Below are positions 1 to 6,785 of a DNA stretch of 7,740 nt, in pieces (the stretch's first letter is position 1; every line of letters begins with the position of its first letter). The translations under genes and the position numbers were made by a program. The notes below the pieces were generated by a model, which was not told where the DNA came from, did no database searches, and worked only from the letters and a program-made list of their open reading frames with translations. Source of the DNA: an uncultured Paracoccaceae bacterium (lineage in GTDB: Bacteria; Pseudomonadota; Alphaproteobacteria; Rhodobacterales; Rhodobacteraceae); NCBI GenBank assembly GCA_937907485.1, contig CALESR010000039.1, positions 1 through 7,740 on the forward strand, in the 5' to 3' direction.

Positions 1-947
1 ACCACGTCGCCGGGCCGCTGTGCCTTGCCGTCTGGCATGTTTTCCACCAGTCCGACCAGCCCCACGACATGCGCCCGCGCCTTGCGCATTGCCAGCGCGC
101 GCATCGTGCCGGCAACCACGGCGGCGCCGCCCATGTCCGAGATCATCTCTTCCATTCCCCCGGCAGGCTTGATCGAGATGCCGCCCGAGTCAAAGACCAC
201 GCCCTTGCCAACAAGTGCCAGCGGCGCGCCCTCAGCGCCCTTCCACTGCATCACCACCACCTTGGACGGGCTGGCCGAGCCCTGACCGACGCCCAGCAGA
301 GCGCGCATTCCCAGCGCATCGAGCGCCGCTTCCTCCAACACCTCGACCTCGAGACCCAACTCACGCATCGCCAGCAGGCGGGCGGCGAATTCGGTGGTGG
401 TCAGGATATTTGCCGGCTCATTCACCAGATCACGGGTGAAATGCACCGCTTCGGCACGGCTGATCGCCTCGGCGCAGGCGGCTTTCGCCGCTTCGGGTGC
501 GTTGACCGCCAGAATCACCGGGCCGAGGGGCTTTGCGGCCTCGGCCCGGATGGCAAAGCCATAAGCGCGCAGCGCAATCCCCTCGACCAGTGCGGGCAGA
601 CGGCCAACGCCCTGTGCCAGCACCAGCGCGCCGGGCTCCTTGAGCGCGCGCCCGATGCTCGCCCCGGCCTTGCGCGCGGCGGCGGCATCGGCCTTGACTG
701 GCAGTCGCACCATCTGCACCGCAGCGGCGGCGAGACCCGACGGAAACGCCAGGTCCATCGCCTCGCCGGGTTTGAGCGCGCCAAACGCCGCGCTGGCCAG
801 CGCCCGCGCCAGTGCTCCGCGCGTCAGCCGGTCCACCTTGCGGGCCACCGCGTCGAGGGTGGTATCGGCAAAGACCACGATCCGCCCGGTATGGGCAGTC
901 AAAACCGCGGCGTCGAGATTGGCAAAGGTAAGATCGACAAGGGCCAT
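1..947 (-). CDS. pepA: Leucyl (cytosol) aminopeptidase, M17 family, C-terminal part outside window
   Basis: Cytosolic two-metal aminopeptidase that removes N-terminal residues, typically leucine, from peptides. About 315 residues are visible. Residues 1 to roughly 150 look like the variable M17 N-terminal domain. The catalytic domain follows, with the motif RDLVNEPAN at about 172-180, then VGKGVVFDSGGISIKP, which places K248 and D253 as metal ligands and K260 as the second catalytic lysine, and SDMGGAA with ligand D271. The remaining hallmark NTDAEGR, which carries the last Asp and Glu ligands, should lie beyond the left edge, so the gene is cut by the window and is not broken. The ATG at 947 is preceded by AGGAG with 6-base spacing. 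There is no signal peptide. It is divergent from lptF, as in E. coli. E. coli PepA also binds DNA; nothing here shows whether this one does. The family assignment is very secure. Confidence 0.96.
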   Translation of the reverse strand, partial: MALVDLTFANLDAAVLTAHTGRIVVFADTTLDAVARKVDRLTRGALARALASAAFGALKPGEAMDLAFPSGLAAAAVQMVRLPVKADAAAARKAGASIGRALKEPGALVLAQGVGRLPALVEGIALRAYGFAIRAEAAKPLGPVILAVNAPEAAKAACAEAISRAEAVHFTRDLVNEPANILTTTEFAARLLAMRELGLEVEVLEEAALDALGMRALLGVGQGSASPSKVVVMQWKGAEGAPLALVGKGVVFDSGGISIKPAGGMEEMISDMGGAAVVAGTMRALAMRKARAHVVGLVGLVENMPDGKAQRPGDV

Positions 948-953
948 CGGGCG

Positions 954-958
954 CTCCT
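954..958 (-). promoter_or_regulatory. Ribosome binding site of pepA
   Basis: On the minus strand this reads AGGAG, 6 bases before the ATG at 947. It is a near-consensus Shine-Dalgarno sequence and fixes the pepA start. Confidence 0.8.
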
Positions 959-1083
959 GCAAGGGCAAATCGGCAATCGAACGCCAGACTAGCCCGCGCA
1001 GGCAGCCTTGGCCAGCGCAGCCGCCGATTGACGGTTTTCCCGCGCCTCAAATGCGACTAAGCTGCCCATGCAGGTGATGACTC

Positions 1084-1089
1084 GAAGGG
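1084..1089 (+). promoter_or_regulatory. Ribosome binding site of lptF
   Basis: GAAGGG lies 6 bases before a GTG codon at 1096. It supports this GTG as the lptF start, which also gives the N-terminus TRLDRYI expected of LptF proteins. Confidence 0.7.
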
Positions 1090-1095
1090 TGCCGC

Positions 1096-2199
1096 GTGAC
1101 ACGGCTGGACCGCTACATTCTGGCGCAACTCCTTTGGGTGTTCGGCTTTTTCTCGCTGGTGCTGATCTCGGTCTATTGGGTCAACAAGGCGGTTGGGCTG
1201 TTTGACCAACTCATCAGCGACGGCCAGCCGATGTCGGTGTTTCTGGAATTCACCGCCCTCAGCTTGCCTATGCTGATCCGCACGGTTCTGCCGATCTCGG
1301 CCTTTGTCGCGGCGACCTATGTCACCTATGGGCTGATCCGCTCGAATGAGGTGGCGGTGGCGCAAGCGGCGGGGATCTCGCCGCTGCGGCTAGCGCGGCC
1401 GGTCATCGCCTTTGGTCTGATCGTCACCGCCTTTCTGATCGTGCTGATGCATTTCATCGTGCCCGAGGCGCGCAGCCAGTTGGCGCGTCGGCAGGCCGAG
1501 GTGGCGCAAAACATCACGGCCTCGCTGCTGCAGGACGGGATATTCCAGCACCCGGCCGAGGGGATCACCTTTTTCATCACCGAGATCACACCCGAGGGCT
1601 CGATGCGGGGCATCTATCTGTCGGACGCGCGCAGCCAGTTGCAGCGAATCGACTATACAGCGCGCACGGCGCTGATCGTGCCCGAGGCCAGCGGGCCAAA
1701 GCTGGTGATGATCGATGGGCAGGCGCAGATCCACGACCGGCGCACTGGGCGGCTGTCGGTCACCGGCTTTGCCGATTTTACCTATGATCTCAGCAGTATG
1801 GCTGGACCTGCCGGGCGCGGGCGCTCGGTGCAGGAATTGCCGACAGCGGAGCTGCTGGCCCCGACACAGGCATTGCTCGACGAGACCCGCGCCAGCCGGG
1901 CGCAGGTGCGCTTTGAACTGGTTTCGCGCTTTGTGGATGGCTTTGCGGCGGTGGCGGCGGCGATGATCGGGTTTGCCGCGCTGATTGCCGGGGGGTTCAG
2001 TCGGCTGGGCTTGTGGCGCGAGGTGCTGATGGCGGTGGTGCTGATGGCGGTGGTGCAATCGTTGGCCAACGCGCTGACCGGCCCGTCGATGCGCAGCGAA
2101 TCGCTGGCGTGGCTTGGCTTGGTGCCACTGGCGTTGGCCGGTTCGCTGGCGATGGGGTTGATCGCCTTTGCCTCGCGCAGGCGGCGGGTGGCGCGATGA
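1096..2199 (+). CDS. lptF: LPS export ABC transporter permease LptF
   Basis: One of the two membrane subunits of LptB2FG, the inner-membrane ABC transporter that pulls lipopolysaccharide out of the membrane and pushes it onto the periplasmic Lpt bridge. The 367-residue length is normal. Three hydrophobic segments (about 10-36, 52-80, 98-122) are followed by a soluble periplasmic region (about 125-270, the jellyroll domain in known structures) and three more segments (about 281-301, 308-328, 337-358). The stretch SNEVAVAQAAGIS near 83-95 matches the cytoplasmic coupling helix that docks on LptB, with E85 in the position of the conserved glutamate. The start is GTG with a good Shine-Dalgarno sequence. 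It heads the plus-strand gene series, and its stop overlaps the lptG start. V310-V319 is a perfect duplication of VLMAV inside the fifth membrane segment. The ATPase LptB is not encoded in this window. Confidence 0.95.
   Translation: MTRLDRYILAQLLWVFGFFSLVLISVYWVNKAVGLFDQLISDGQPMSVFLEFTALSLPMLIRTVLPISAFVAATYVTYGLIRSNEVAVAQAAGISPLRLARPVIAFGLIVTAFLIVLMHFIVPEARSQLARRQAEVAQNITASLLQDGIFQHPAEGITFFITEITPEGSMRGIYLSDARSQLQRIDYTARTALIVPEASGPKLVMIDGQAQIHDRRTGRLSVTGFADFTYDLSSMAGPAGRGRSVQELPTAELLAPTQALLDETRASRAQVRFELVSRFVDGFAAVAAAMIGFAALIAGGFSRLGLWREVLMAVVLMAVVQSLANALTGPSMRSESLAWLGLVPLALAGSLAMGLIAFASRRRRVAR
2023..2052 (+). repeat. 15-base perfect tandem duplication inside lptF
   Basis: GTGCTGATGGCGGTG occurs twice back to back and in frame, encoding VLMAV-VLMAV at residues 310-319 of LptF. 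A further GTG at 2053-2055 continues the period. It lies in the predicted fifth membrane segment and leaves the reading frame intact. Confidence 0.9.
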
Positions 2200-3296
2200 C
2201 GCTGGGCCTCTATCTCGTGCGGCGACTGGCGACGGCCTTCGGGCTGATCGGTCTGGTGTTCTTTGGCATGTTGCTGCTGTTTGAAACCGTCGAAATGCTG
2301 CGCCGCTTTGGTGGGCGCGACGTGGCGATGCCCGAGATCCTCTGGCTGTCGCTGCTGCGGGTGCCAGCGACGTTTTACCAGATCTTGCCGCTACTGACGA
2401 TTCTGGCGGCGATGACGATGGTTCTGGGACTGGCGCAATCCTCGGAACTGGTGGTGATCCGGGCCGCCGGACGCAGTGCGATGCGCATGCTGCGCGAGCC
2501 TTTTCTGGCCGCGCTGTTGTTCGGGGCACTGCTGGTGGCCGGGTTCAACCCGGTGGTCGCTGCCGCCTCGCGGGCCTATCAGGATCGATTGAGCGCGCTG
2601 CAATCGCCTGATCTGCAAACGCAGATCTCATTGCAGGGGTCTGCGATCTGGATGCGGCAGGGCGATGCCGCGGGCCAGACGGTAATCCGCGCACAATCGG
2701 TCGATCCCGACGGGCTGGGATTCACCGAGGTCAGTTTTCTGCTGTTCGAACGCGAGACCGGCCGGCCCCTGACCCGCATCGAGGCCGCTGGCGCACGGCT
2801 GGAGCCTGGCCTCTGGCGCCTGACGGACGCGCGGCGCTGGGATCTGGCCGCTGCAAACCCTGAACGCGATGCCGAGGATTTCGACACACTCGACATCCCG
2901 AGTGACCTGACCGGAGCCCGCCTGCGCGAAAGCTTCGCCCGCGCCGGGATGCTGTCGGTCTGGGATCTGCCCGACTTCATCGCGGCGCTCGACCGCGCAG
3001 GCCTGTCGTCGCGCGTCCACCGCTCGCAACTCGAGGCCGAGTTGGCGCTGCCCTTCCTGTTGGGCTCGATGCTGCTGATTGGCGCGGTGCTGTGTTTTCG
3101 CCACACGCGGGCGGGCGGTGCCGGGCTGCGGGTGCTGGTGACGGTGTTGGCTGGGTTCGCGCTGTTCTTCCTGCGCAACTTTGCTCAGGTGCTGGGGGAA
3201 AATGGCCAGATTCCGGTGTGGCTGGCGATCTGGACACCACCCATAGCTTCCATGCTGCTGGCACTTGGGGTATTGCTGCATCTGGAGGATGGCTAG
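2196..3296 (+). CDS. lptG: LPS export ABC transporter permease LptG
   Basis: Second membrane subunit of LptB2FG, partner of LptF. The 366-residue protein has the same plan: hydrophobic segments at about 11-30, 58-79 and 102-124, a periplasmic region of about 130-275, then segments at about 283-301, 309-328 and 341-362. QSSELVVIRAAG at 81-92 matches the coupling helix, with E84 as the conserved glutamate that contacts LptB in the E. coli complex. The ATG overlaps the lptF stop as ATGA, which usually means translational coupling; the only upstream purine run is a weak GGGTG at 2186-2190. The order lptF then lptG is the standard one. Upstream in-frame codons inside lptF would add residues unlike the family, so the overlap start is preferred. 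Identity is secure from sequence pattern and synteny. Confidence 0.95.
   Translation: MTLGLYLVRRLATAFGLIGLVFFGMLLLFETVEMLRRFGGRDVAMPEILWLSLLRVPATFYQILPLLTILAAMTMVLGLAQSSELVVIRAAGRSAMRMLREPFLAALLFGALLVAGFNPVVAAASRAYQDRLSALQSPDLQTQISLQGSAIWMRQGDAAGQTVIRAQSVDPDGLGFTEVSFLLFERETGRPLTRIEAAGARLEPGLWRLTDARRWDLAAANPERDAEDFDTLDIPSDLTGARLRESFARAGMLSVWDLPDFIAALDRAGLSSRVHRSQLEAELALPFLLGSMLLIGAVLCFRHTRAGGAGLRVLVTVLAGFALFFLRNFAQVLGENGQIPVWLAIWTPPIASMLLALGVLLHLEDG
3284..3288 (+). promoter_or_regulatory. Ribosome binding site of lptD, inside the lptG 3' end
   Basis: GGAGG lies within the last codons of lptG, 7 bases before the GTG at 3296. It is the strongest Shine-Dalgarno match in the window and is the main reason for choosing that GTG over the internal ATG at 3347, whose only nearby purine run (AAGGG, 3340-3344) is 2 bases away and too close to act. 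Confidence 0.8.
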
Positions 3297-5470
3297 TGGC
3301 AGCACAGGGTCTCACAGGTCGGGCAGTATCGGCACTCGCAAGGGCGATGGGCCGGGTTGCGAGTGGGCTGTGGCTGATGGCACTGCTCGGTCTGGGCGCG
3401 ACTGGCGCACTGGCGCAAAACGCCGCAACGCTGATGGCCGATCAGGTCTATGTCGATCCGGCGGGGCGGCTGGTTGCACAGGGCTCGGTCGAAATCTGGC
3501 ACCGATCCACCCGGATGACCGCCAGCCGTGTTGTCTATGACCAACGCGGCGATGTCCTTCAGGTCGAGGGGCCAATCACCCTCAGCGACGGGCCCGACAC
3601 CGTGCTTCTGGCCGATTCGGCCAGCCTGCACCCAGCGCTGCGCAGTGGTATCCTGACCTCGGCGCGCATGGTGCTGGACCAGCAGTTACAGATCGCCGCC
3701 GCGCGGCTGGTGCGCGATGAGAACGGGGTCAATCAGCTTGACGCCGTCGTGGCCTCCAGCTGCCCGGTCTGCGCCGCTAATCCCACCCCGCTGTGGGAGA
3801 TTCGCGCCGAAAGCGTCACCCACAACCCGAATACCGGGCGACTGCTGTTCCGCCGGGCGCAGTTCCGGATGGCTGGCGTGCCGATCTTCTATGCGCCGCG
3901 ACTGGCGATGGCGGCCCCCGGAATCGACCGGCTGCGCGGTCTGCTGCGCCCTGAGATCAGCATGGACAGCGATCTGGGCCTGTCGGTCGGCCTGCCCTTT
4001 TTCCTGCCATTCGGCGAGTCGCGCGATCTGACGGTGACCCCGACGCTCTCGACGACCGGGATGGCCTCGCTGGCGCTGCGCTGGCGGGCGGCACGGCCCA
4101 ACGGCGGGCTGGAAATCGGCGGCCAGATCACGCGCGACAACATCCTGCCGGGTGAACTGCGCGGTTATGCCTATGCCCGCAGCCTGTTCGAACTGGCGGG
4201 CGGATGGCGGATGACCTCGGATCTGCTGCTGGTCAGTGACCGAACCTATCTGGAAACCTATGGCATCAGCGGCGAAGCGCGCATCAGCGGCCATGTCACG
4301 GCCGAGCGTATCCGCCGCGATCAGGCGATCCGCGCGCGACTGCTGGCCTTTCATTCGCTGCGCGCCCTCGATGACAATGCCACCCTGCCCAATACCGCGC
4401 TGCAGGCCGGGCTGATTCAGCGGCATGCGCTGGCCGGTGGCGAGGCGCGGGTCGAACTGGGCGCGCAGGGTTTGCGCCGGGTTTCCAGCCTCGACGGCGA
4501 TGCGGGCCGCGATGTTGCCCGCGCGCATCTGCAGCTGGGTTGGCGCCGAAGCGGTGTGCTGCCAGGCGGCGTGCTGACCAGCGTTGCGCTGCAAGGCCGG
4601 GTCGATCATGTCCGCATTGCCGACGATTCGGCCTTTCCCGACCCGGTGACGCGCAACGCGCTGCAAGGGATGGTCGAGTTCCGCTGGCCCTGGGCTGGGG
4701 TCGATCGCGGCGGCGCCCGCCATGTGGTCGAACCTGTCATCCAGCTGATCGGCGCCCGGCAGACCGGCCCGGTTTTGCCCAACGACGATCACACGATGCC
4801 CGAATTTGACGCGGGCAACCTCTTTGCGCTGACCCGCTATTCGGGACAGGATTCGCCCGATGACGGCTCGCGGCTGAACGCCGGGCTGCGCTGGACACGG
4901 CATGACCCCTCCGGGTGGTCGGCCGAGGCGCTGGTCGGCCGCATCTGGCGCGAGGCCCCCTTGGCCGGGTTTGGCCCGACGCATCGTCAGCCCCTGGGGC
5001 AGGAGCGCTCGGACTGGTTGCTGGCCGGGCGGCTGGCGCTGGACGGCGGGACCAGCCTGACCCTGCGGTTGTTGCTGGACGATGCCAGCACCCTGTCGCG
5101 CGCCGAATCGAACCTGGCCTGGAGCGGCGCGGGCACTACGATCTCCACGCGCTATCTCTATGCGCCGGCCAGCCCTGTCGAGGACCGCACCACCGCCCTA
5201 AGCGAATGGAGCTTTGACGTTGCCCGACGGCTGCAATCGGGCTGGTCCACCCGGCTGGGCTGGGATTACGATGTCGAGCAAAGCCTGTTTGCCACCGCGC
5301 GCACCGGGATCGAGTTTCGCAACGAATGCCTGCTCTTTGATCTGTCTCTGGCGCGCCACTTCGTCACCGCCACCAATCCCTCGGCCTCGACGCGCTTTGA
5401 CATGCGGCTAGAATTGCTGGGCATCGGCGGTCGGGCGCCCAGTGTGAACGGCCGAACCTGCCGGGCCTGA
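3296..5470 (+). CDS. lptD: LPS-assembly outer membrane protein LptD
   Basis: Outer-membrane barrel that, with the lipoprotein LptE, inserts lipopolysaccharide into the outer leaflet. From the GTG the protein has 724 residues, near the family norm (E. coli 784). A long signal peptide with a hydrophobic core at about 25-40 ends in GALA before Q41. An LptA/OstA-like periplasmic domain follows (about 45-130: ADQVYVDPAGRLVAQGSVEI, then TASRVVYDQRGDVLQVEGP). SSCPVCAANPTPLWEIRAESV around 154-174 and PFFLPFGESRDLTVTP from residue 234 are typical LptD junction and barrel-entry motifs. The rest is an alternating amphipathic barrel ending with FRNECLLFDLSLARHF. The protein has exactly four cysteines: C156, C159, C678 and C722. 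Its GTG shares one base with the lptG stop (TAGTG). An alternative ATG at 3347 would give 707 residues and a shorter, more typical signal peptide. Confidence 0.95.
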   Translation: MAAQGLTGRAVSALARAMGRVASGLWLMALLGLGATGALAQNAATLMADQVYVDPAGRLVAQGSVEIWHRSTRMTASRVVYDQRGDVLQVEGPITLSDGPDTVLLADSASLHPALRSGILTSARMVLDQQLQIAAARLVRDENGVNQLDAVVASSCPVCAANPTPLWEIRAESVTHNPNTGRLLFRRAQFRMAGVPIFYAPRLAMAAPGIDRLRGLLRPEISMDSDLGLSVGLPFFLPFGESRDLTVTPTLSTTGMASLALRWRAARPNGGLEIGGQITRDNILPGELRGYAYARSLFELAGGWRMTSDLLLVSDRTYLETYGISGEARISGHVTAERIRRDQAIRARLLAFHSLRALDDNATLPNTALQAGLIQRHALAGGEARVELGAQGLRRVSSLDGDAGRDVARAHLQLGWRRSGVLPGGVLTSVALQGRVDHVRIADDSAFPDPVTRNALQGMVEFRWPWAGVDRGGARHVVEPVIQLIGARQTGPVLPNDDHTMPEFDAGNLFALTRYSGQDSPDDGSRLNAGLRWTRHDPSGWSAEALVGRIWREAPLAGFGPTHRQPLGQERSDWLLAGRLALDGGTSLTLRLLLDDASTLSRAESNLAWSGAGTTISTRYLYAPASPVEDRTTALSEWSFDVARRLQSGWSTRLGWDYDVEQSLFATARTGIEFRNECLLFDLSLARHFVTATNPSASTRFDMRLELLGIGGRAPSVNGRTCRA

Positions 5471-5545
5471 GCGCCCCCTTTTCAACCCGCGCCGGACCCG
5501 CTAGGCCAAGGGGAACCGCGTGATGACCAGAACGGAACGCCCCCC
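5471..5545 (+). other. Short spacer between lptD and surA
   Basis: This 75-base gap is the only sizeable break within the plus-strand series. It contains CCCCTT at 5475-5480 and AAGGGG at 5508-5513, which could pair as a 6-base stem with a 27-base loop, but there is no T run after it, so it does not look like an intrinsic terminator. No convincing promoter is visible. Co-transcription of surA with lptD is therefore likely but not shown. Confidence 0.5.
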
Positions 5546-6784
5546 ATGCGACCCGCCCCAACCCGCCTTTCCGCCCTGCCCGCGCTCCTCTTGGCGCTGA
5601 TGCTGCTGGCCCCGGTTGCGCAGGCGCAATCGCCCTTCGCCGCCGCGCTCTATGTCAACGACCTGCCGATCACCAATTACGAGATCACGCAGAAGATGCG
5701 CTTTCTCGAATTCATCGGTGCAGCAGGCGACAATCCGCGCGAACGGGCGATCGACCGGCTGATCGAAGAGCGGTTGCAAGTCCACGAGGCAGGCCGCCTT
5801 GGCGGGCGCCTGACGCCCGACCAGATCACCGCCGGGATCACTGAATTCGCGGCACGCGCCGAGTTGACCGCTGACGAGCTGATCGCCCGCATGGCCGAGG
5901 CCGGGATCGACCGCGACACATTGGTCGAATTCATCCGCGCGGGTGTGCTGTGGCGCGAGATGGTGCGCTCGATCTATGGGCAGACGGTGCAGATCACCGA
6001 ATCGCAGATCGATCAGGCGCTCTCGGTCGAGGGTGTTCAGCCGACGACCGAGGTGCTGATTTCCGAGATCTTTCTGGCCAACGATCCGCAATATGCCGCG
6101 GCGTTGGAGCGCATCGTGCCGCAGATCATGCGCATCACCTCTGAGGCCGATTTCGCCAATGCCGCGCGGCAGGTGTCGGCCGCCCCCAGCGGGCCATCGG
6201 GTGGGCGGATTGATCGCTGGATCAACGTCGCCACCATTCCGGCCCCGGTCGGCCCGCTGATGGCGACGGCGTCGGTGGGCGCCGTGTTGGGCCCGTTGGA
6301 CATGCCCGGCGCTCTGGCCTTCTTTCAGTTGCGCGCCCGGCGCGAGTCGCGCAGCGTGCCACCCGAGGCCATCTTGATCGACTGGCGCCGCGTCGCACTT
6401 CCCGGCGGGCGCAGCGACAGCAACCTCGCGCGCGTCGCCGCGATCCGTGCCGAGGTGGATTCCTGTGTCGATTTCGATGGCGTGGTGCTGCGCCAGTTCC
6501 CCGAACTGCCCGCCGAGGCCATCCAACGTCGCAGCGACCCGCTGAACAGTCTCAGCGCCGCCGAGCGCACCGAGATCGAGCGGCTGAACGCGCTGCAACT
6601 TTCGGCCAACATGGTCGAGGGGGGCAACCTGCTGCTGGTGATGCTCTGCGCGCGCAGCGTCGGTGCCGAGGGCACGCCGCCGCGAGACGAGGTCCGCATG
6701 GCACTGGTGAACCGCGCGCTCGAAGGGCAGGCTGAAATCTATCTTCAGCGGCTGCGCGCCGATGCTGAAATCCGACGGAACTGA
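5546..6784 (+). CDS. surA: SurA-type periplasmic chaperone (parvulin-like, probably not catalytic)
   Basis: Periplasmic chaperone that keeps unfolded outer-membrane proteins soluble and passes them to the BAM complex; LptD is a known SurA client in E. coli. The protein has 412 residues (E. coli 428). A signal peptide covers 1-27, with likely cleavage at AQA before Q28. The SurA N-terminal helical domain spans about 30-160, beginning ALYVNDLPITNYEITQKM and including RAIDRLIEERLQVHEA. A parvulin-like domain follows at about 165-268 (VLISEIFLA, then ADFANAARQVSAAPSGPSGG, then GALAFFQLRARRE). A second, more degraded repeat of that fold may occupy about 275-370, ending GGNLLLVMLCAR. The C-terminal helix EIYLQRLRADAEI is typical of the family. 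The usual parvulin histidines are not visible. Two cysteines, C307 and C368, remain in the mature part. The Shine-Dalgarno is weak (GGA at 5534-5536), and no alternative in-frame start was found. The symbol follows the conserved lptD-surA-pdxA order. Confidence 0.88.
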   Translation: MRPAPTRLSALPALLLALMLLAPVAQAQSPFAAALYVNDLPITNYEITQKMRFLEFIGAAGDNPRERAIDRLIEERLQVHEAGRLGGRLTPDQITAGITEFAARAELTADELIARMAEAGIDRDTLVEFIRAGVLWREMVRSIYGQTVQITESQIDQALSVEGVQPTTEVLISEIFLANDPQYAAALERIVPQIMRITSEADFANAARQVSAAPSGPSGGRIDRWINVATIPAPVGPLMATASVGAVLGPLDMPGALAFFQLRARRESRSVPPEAILIDWRRVALPGGRSDSNLARVAAIRAEVDSCVDFDGVVLRQFPELPAEAIQRRSDPLNSLSAAERTEIERLNALQLSANMVEGGNLLLVMLCARSVGAEGTPPRDEVRMALVNRALEGQAEIYLQRLRADAEIRRN

Positions 6785-6785
6785 G

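Larger units (their letters stand above)
948..1095. promoter_or_regulatory. Divergent intergenic region pepA/lptF, presumed promoters both ways
   Basis: These 148 bases separate two head-to-head genes, so both must start transcription here or upstream inside the other gene. On the plus strand TTGACG at 1028-1033 is a good -35 match, but no convincing -10 lies at 16-18 bases; TCAAAT at 1047-1052 is 13 bases away, and TAAGCT at 1058-1063 is 24 away. On the minus strand, CTGGCC followed 18 bases later by TAGTCT is a weak candidate pair for pepA. No clear operator palindrome was seen. The region's role is inferred from gene orientation, and the exact promoter positions are uncertain. Confidence 0.45.

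Noticed and set aside
69..992. A 307-codon plus-strand open frame opposite pepA
   Set aside because: The minus strand carries clear M17 aminopeptidase motifs. The plus-strand product is a low-complexity shadow rich in His, Arg and Gly.
1468..1641. A 15-base direct repeat, GCGCGCAGCCAGTTG, at 1468-1482 and 1627-1641 in lptF
   Set aside because: Both copies encode ARSQL in frame inside a normal coding region and are 144 bases apart. This is best explained by chance plus codon bias.
1390..2529. A 379-codon minus-strand open frame spanning lptF and lptG
   Set aside because: It is a shadow of two overlapping membrane-protein genes, with composition dominated by Arg, Pro, His and Gln and no ribosome binding site seen.
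3686..4984. A 432-codon minus-strand open frame antisense to lptD
   Set aside because: It has low-complexity composition and no motif, and the plus strand clearly encodes LptD. It is a shadow frame.
5475..5513. Possible terminator hairpin between lptD and surA (CCCCTT pairing with AAGGGG)
   Set aside because: The stem is only 6 bases with a 27-base loop, and there is no T tract after it.
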